Assembly (NCBI GenBank): GCA_045577635.1
Contig: JAZNIS010000002.1
Location: forward strand, 1 to 8,078
Direction of reading: 5' to 3'
Source: UBA6345 sp045577635
GTDB lineage: Bacteria; Bacillota; Clostridia; Christensenellales; UBA1242
Length of the DNA: 8,078 nucleotides
The position numbers and the translations under genes were made by a program. The notes under the pieces were generated by a model that worked only from the letters and a program-made list of their open reading frames with translations, made no database searches and had not been told where the DNA came from. Position 1 is the first letter of the stretch. Each line of letters begins with the position of its first letter. Of the stretch, positions 5,840 through 8,078 are shown one piece after another.

Positions 5840-6877
5840 TTATTTTTTGTTGTTTTTTACAGTTTTATTTGCTTGTTTTTTAGGTTTTTTAACACCGTTT
5901 GCAGTGGCAGTTAAATCGGCTTGTTCTGTTTCGGTTTGTGCTAAATCTGGTTTATCACCGTCGGTTTTGTTAACGGCTTGTTTAGTTTCGGGTTTTACAA
6001 CTTGTTTTTCAAGTGGGTCAAAACCAACACCTAATGCTTCCGAAACATTAACCGAATACATAAATGCTTTTGGGTCAATTTCCTTAACAGCCCTTTTTAA
6101 AGCTGTTACTTGCGAACGGGAACATAAGCATAAAAGCATGTTATGTTCTTGTTTTAAATACATACCTGTAACCGAAATTTTAGTTACACCCCTTTCAACC
6201 TGTTTCATAATTTCGGCACTTAACTCTTCACTTTTATCAGTGATAATATAAAATGCCCTTGCTGCCTTAACACCATTAATAACAACATCACAAACATAAC
6301 CCATAATTACACAGGTTACTAATGCATATAAACCATAGTTTATGCCATAAATAAAGGAACTAACAGCAATAATCACCATGTCAATAGCAACAATAACTTG
6401 CCCTTGTGTTATTTTAGCATTGCTCTTTTTAAGCATACAAGCAATTGTGTCGCCACCACCTGTTGAGCCACCACTTCTAATAACAAGCCCTGCACCTGCA
6501 CCCATAAAAATTCCACCATAAAGGGCACATAGCAATAAATCGGAACCAACATCTAGCTTAATAAATTCGCATAAATACATACAAAGCGAAAAACTTAAAA
6601 CACCTGTTACGGATAAAATAATAAATTCCTTACCCATACTTTTAAATGCAATAATAAACAAAATTAAGTTCATACCCATATACAAAAGCGATGCATTAAT
6701 TGTTATTCCTTTTGTTGCTGCATAGTTAGAAACTAGTGATGCAATACCCGAAAACCCTGTTGGAGAAATGTTGTTAGGAGATAGAAACACACTAAATGCA
6801 ACACCCATTAAAAATGTGCCAACAATAATTGTTAAAACGGAAATTGCATACCTTAAAATTATTTTTTTGTTAACCAT
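5840..6877 (-). CDS. YitT-family membrane protein (DUF161 repeats plus DUF2179)
   Basis: A member of the YitT family of integral membrane proteins, which is widespread in Firmicutes. Their substrate or role is not firmly known. About six hydrophobic helices span residues 10-203, with the family's glycine-rich signature RSGGSTGGGDTIA at 134-146. A soluble DUF2179 domain follows (about 207-286), ending in the typical SEALGVGF. Residues 289-345 are an additional hydrophilic tail rich in Lys, Thr, Gln and Ala, ending KKPKKQANKTVKNNKK. It makes the protein about 55 residues longer than ordinary family members (usually about 280-290). The ATG is preceded by AAAGGTGG, a strong ribosome-binding site. 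The CYTH-like gene lies 58 bases upstream with a hairpin between, so the two may be only partly co-transcribed. No symbol is given because Bacillus carries several paralogues and I cannot tell which matches. Confidence 0.93.
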   Translation of the reverse strand: MVNKKIILRYAISVLTIIVGTFLMGVAFSVFLSPNNISPTGFSGIASLVSNYAATKGITINASLLYMGMNLILFIIAFKSMGKEFIILSVTGVLSFSLCMYLCEFIKLDVGSDLLLCALYGGIFMGAGAGLVIRSGGSTGGGDTIACMLKKSNAKITQGQVIVAIDMVIIAVSSFIYGINYGLYALVTCVIMGYVCDVVINGVKAARAFYIITDKSEELSAEIMKQVERGVTKISVTGMYLKQEHNMLLCLCSRSQVTALKRAVKEIDPKAFMYSVNVSEALGVGFDPLEKQVVKPETKQAVNKTDGDKPDLAQTETEQADLTATANGVKKPKKQANKTVKNNKK

Positions 6878-6897
6878 AAAACCACCTTTAAAGCACT

Positions 6898-6928
6898 AAA
6901 ATAGGTCACTTTTATAAAAAGCGACCTA
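6898..6928 (-). terminator. Hairpin terminator or attenuator between the CYTH-like gene and the YitT gene
   Basis: TAGGTCACTTTT (6902-6913) pairs with AAAAGCGACCTA (6917-6928) over 12 positions, with one mismatch that becomes a G-U pair in the leftward transcript. A run of only four T follows on the minus strand. It starts 7 bases past the upstream stop codon. The short T-run suggests incomplete termination, so some transcription may continue into the YitT gene, for which I find no convincing promoter of its own. Confidence 0.75.
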
Positions 6929-6935
6929 AATTTAA

Positions 6936-7637
6936 TTAAACTATATCTAAATAATCTTGACCAATAAATAGGTCACTGTGTTTTGTTTTAATCATTCTAA
7001 TTTCGGCAATTTGTAAATCATGAATAAATTTTTCAAATAATGGTGCTGTTGCATACGGACTATCTAACCTTAACTCTAAAATGTTAAGTTTAACCTTTTG
7101 CCTTTTAGCATTCATATAAACACTTTGTTCAAAACTTAAAATTACTTTTAATCCGTTAGAATGAATAACACGAAATCTTTCTCTTTTTTTCTTGATTGAA
7201 AGTTTCAATTTTAACTTTCTAACCATTTCAATTGGCTCAACACTAATACCTGTTGGAATTAATTCTAAAACTGCCATAGCAATATATTCAAAATGTTTAG
7301 AAATTAAATCCTTTTTACCAATTTTTTTAATGAAAGTATCAGGAATGTCTGAAATAAATTGGATACGAGGTTGTTCACTATCGTACCTTACAACTAAATC
7401 AGCATAAGGACGACCCTTGTAAATGTTAACACTTATGTTTAAACCAATTTTTCTAAAAAACATATCGTCGGTGTCGTAATAATTTTTAATAACAACATCT
7501 TTTAAAGATGTGCTAACACCATAGTTTTTTAAAACATTGCTGGTTTTCAAAATGTTTTTTTGAATGTCCTTCATGTTTTCTATTAAGTATTTTTCGCCTA
7601 CATAATTCTCACGGCGACCTAATTCACTAATTGCCAT
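6936..7637 (-). CDS. CYTH/VTC-like (triphosphate-tunnel fold) protein, possibly degenerate
   Basis: The layout resembles the CYTH/VTC superfamily, whose members form a beta tunnel that binds triphosphates or polyphosphate. Recognisable pieces are KYLIE near the start (16-20), IKNYYDTDDMFFRKIGL (50-66) matching the YYDTxDxxLxxxG strand of CYTH domains, a basic KKKRERFR strand (149-156), GLKVILSFEQSVY (162-174), NILELRLDS (185-193) where an ExE/ExK-type strand is expected, and IKTKHSDLF (216-224) in place of the usual SKY/SKF end. The 233-residue length suits a bacterial single-domain member. The usual N-terminal ExExK motif and the RxR after the YDT strand are not evident (ISVNIYKG instead), so catalysis is doubtful. 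No signal peptide or membrane helix is visible. The promoter is so close that the ATG would be near the first base of the mRNA. Assignment rests on pattern memory only. Confidence 0.6.
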   Translation of the reverse strand: MAISELGRRENYVGEKYLIENMKDIQKNILKTSNVLKNYGVSTSLKDVVIKNYYDTDDMFFRKIGLNISVNIYKGRPYADLVVRYDSEQPRIQFISDIPDTFIKKIGKKDLISKHFEYIAMAVLELIPTGISVEPIEMVRKLKLKLSIKKKRERFRVIHSNGLKVILSFEQSVYMNAKRQKVKLNILELRLDSPYATAPLFEKFIHDLQIAEIRMIKTKHSDLFIGQDYLDIV

Positions 7638-7644
7638 ATACTAT

Positions 7645-7673
7645 ATTCTAACCTATTAACAAGTTTTTTGCAA
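7645..7673 (-). promoter_or_regulatory. Promoter of the CYTH-like gene, possibly leaderless
   Basis: On the minus strand TTGCAA (7668-7673) and TAGAAT (7645-7650) are separated by 17 bases. The predicted transcription start (about 7638-7640) falls within a few bases of the ATG at 7635-7637, and no purine-rich ribosome-binding site is positioned before that ATG. A weaker pair further upstream, TTGTTT with TAATAG, would still leave a very short leader. Confidence 0.5.
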
Positions 7674-7718
7674 ATAAACAATAGGCAAATTTTTTTTACA
7701 ATTAAAAAATTTTCTGCT

Positions 7719-7752
7719 TTTTCCACAATAAAACAACAATTAATTATCCACC
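7719..7752 (+). other. Pair of DnaA-box-like nonamers
   Basis: TTTTCCACA (7719-7727) and TTATCCACC (7744-7752) each differ at one position from the classical DnaA box TTATCCACA. They lie on the same strand, 25 bases apart, in AT-rich non-coding DNA. Two near-matches are too few to call an origin, and no dnaA or dnaN gene is present. Confidence 0.3.
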
Positions 7753-7805
7753 CCGTTTATTATATGTTTAAAACATAAAATCAGTTATTTAAAGCATTGT
7801 TTTTT

Positions 7806-7832
7806 AGATTCTTCACTTCGTTCAGAATGACA
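7806..7832. repeat. REP-like dispersed palindromic repeat
   Basis: The core ATTCTTCACTTCGTTCAGAA, continuing into TGACA, has the layout of a palindromic repeat I recall from many unrelated bacterial genomes, usually as a variant with GC where this copy has AC and GT. It folds as ATTCT/AGAAT (7808-7812, 7824-7828) and AC/GT (7815-7816, 7820-7821) around a TTC loop. It is GC-richer than its surroundings. Confidence 0.6.
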
Positions 7833-7865
7833 AGTTGCAGGGGCATTTAGGTAATAATGTAATTA

Positions 7866-7950
7866 TTAAACTAATAAAAAGAAAAAAAGAGAGATAGGTT
7901 TTAAACTAATATAAACAAAAAAAGAGAGATAGATTTTAAACTATCTCTCT
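7866..7950. repeat. Tandem repeat, 35-base unit, about 2.4 copies
   Basis: Units at 7866-7900 and 7901-7935 are nearly identical, and the first 8 bases of a third unit (TTAAACTA) follow at 7936-7943. The best-conserved part, 7882-7908 against 7917-7943, is 27 bases long with one difference (G7898 versus A7933). The second unit and the partial third build the terminator of the gene at 7989; the first unit is an additional copy of the terminator's outgoing arm and T-run. Confidence 0.85.
7917..7950 (-). terminator. Strong intrinsic terminator of the gene at the right edge
   Basis: AGAGAGATAG (7923-7932) pairs perfectly with CTATCTCTCT (7941-7950) around an 8-base loop, and the minus strand continues into seven T. 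It lies 38 bases past the stop codon at 7989. The outgoing arm and T-run occur again 35 bases further on because of the tandem repeat. Confidence 0.93.
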
Positions 7951-7988
7951 AATTTATCTTTTGTAAAATGATTTTTAACTAATTGCTA

Positions 7989-8078
7989 TTAAGCAAGTGT
8001 ACCAGCTGGGTTTACACCAATTGAGCTTGCTGTACCTCTTTGCCATGTACCAGATTTTGTATAGTCAGCAACTGTATC
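7989..8078 (-). CDS. C-terminal end of an unidentified Gly/Ala/Thr/Ser-rich protein (partial)
   Basis: Only the last 29 codons lie in the window, and the gene continues past the right edge. The visible residues begin DTVADYTKSGTWQRG and end GVNPAGTLA before TAA. They are rich in Gly, Ala, Thr and Ser, with one Trp and no Cys, unlike the Lys/Asn/Ile-rich proteins next door. Codons lean to GGT, GCT and ACA, which can reflect high expression, and the gene has a very strong terminator. Such composition is common in secreted or structural proteins, but I cannot name a family from so short a piece. That it is coding is supported by the clean frame up to the edge and the terminator just after the stop. 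Confidence 0.7.
   Translation of the reverse strand, partial: DTVADYTKSGTWQRGTASSIGVNPAGTLA

Larger units (their letters stand above)
7638..7988. other. Gene-free stretch of 351 bases
   Basis: I see no credible open reading frame, tRNA or rRNA here. From left to right it holds the promoter of the CYTH-like gene, a T/A-rich patch (7689-7715), two DnaA-box-like nonamers, an odd-centred 15-base palindrome (7763-7777), a dispersed palindromic repeat (7806-7832), a small hairpin AATAAT/ATTATT (7853-7867), and the tandem repeat that makes up the terminator of the gene entering from the right. Confidence 0.7.

Noticed and set aside
5820..6251. A 143-codon plus-strand frame within the YitT gene
   Set aside because: It starts inside the YitT terminator hairpin and is antisense to the clearly coding YitT tail and DUF2179 domain; no ribosome-binding site is seen.
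7866..7950. A CRISPR array
   Set aside because: The units are directly adjacent copies without unique spacers and belong to a transcription terminator.
7638..7988. A chromosomal replication origin
   Set aside because: Only two imperfect DnaA boxes are present, there is no dnaA or dnaN, and skew cannot be judged from this window.
1..8078. A dedicated defence, toxin-antitoxin or biosynthetic system
   Set aside because: No nuclease, toxin, antitoxin, modification enzyme, recombinase or pathway set is visible; the recognisable genes are housekeeping or envelope genes in mostly separate transcription units.

Overview
The window is AT-rich, every gene I can close ends in TAA or TAG, and tryptophan is TGG, so the standard code fits. 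A CwlD-type cell-wall amidase, a Firmicutes-style DnaB helicase, a YitT-family membrane protein, lipoprotein signals and purine-rich ribosome-binding sites with classical intrinsic terminators together point to a low-GC Gram-positive bacterium. An uncultured, gut-type Clostridia-like lineage is my inference. CwlD is normally a spore-cortex enzyme, so a spore-forming ancestry is plausible, but nothing else here confirms it.

Layout. Almost everything is read leftward on the minus strand. From right to left: the last 29 codons of a Gly/Ala/Thr/Ser-rich protein (7989-8078) with a strong terminator; a 351-base gene-free stretch (7638-7988) holding a tandem repeat, a dispersed palindromic repeat and two DnaA-box-like sites; a CYTH/VTC-like protein (6936-7637); a YitT-family membrane protein (5840-6877); then an apparent three-gene operon of a double-anchored lipoprotein (4844-5686), a small two-helix membrane protein (4441-4779) and dnaB (2996-4441). 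The one plus-strand gene is a lipoprotein with a transmembrane helix and a C-terminal zinc ribbon (1993-2751), which converges on dnaB. Divergent from it is a cwlD-like amidase (1169-1867), followed by an unrecognised 274-residue protein (178-1002). Bases 1-131, left of the last terminator, show no gene or convincing signal.

How the genes relate. The clearest operon is lipoprotein / small membrane protein / dnaB, driven by a near-consensus promoter (5713-5741), with the membrane-protein stop and dnaB start overlapping as TAATG. The other genes appear to be separate units, most with their own hairpin terminator. Several products act at the cell envelope (amidase, two lipoproteins, YitT, the small membrane protein), but I see no shared pathway that would make this a dedicated system.

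I do not see a defence system, mobile element with a transposase, CRISPR array, tRNA or rRNA. The most interesting material is small in scale: an outside-to-inside lipoprotein with a cytosolic zinc ribbon, a degenerate CYTH-like protein, a nested inverted repeat directly behind dnaB, a duplicated half-terminator, and a dispersed palindromic repeat.
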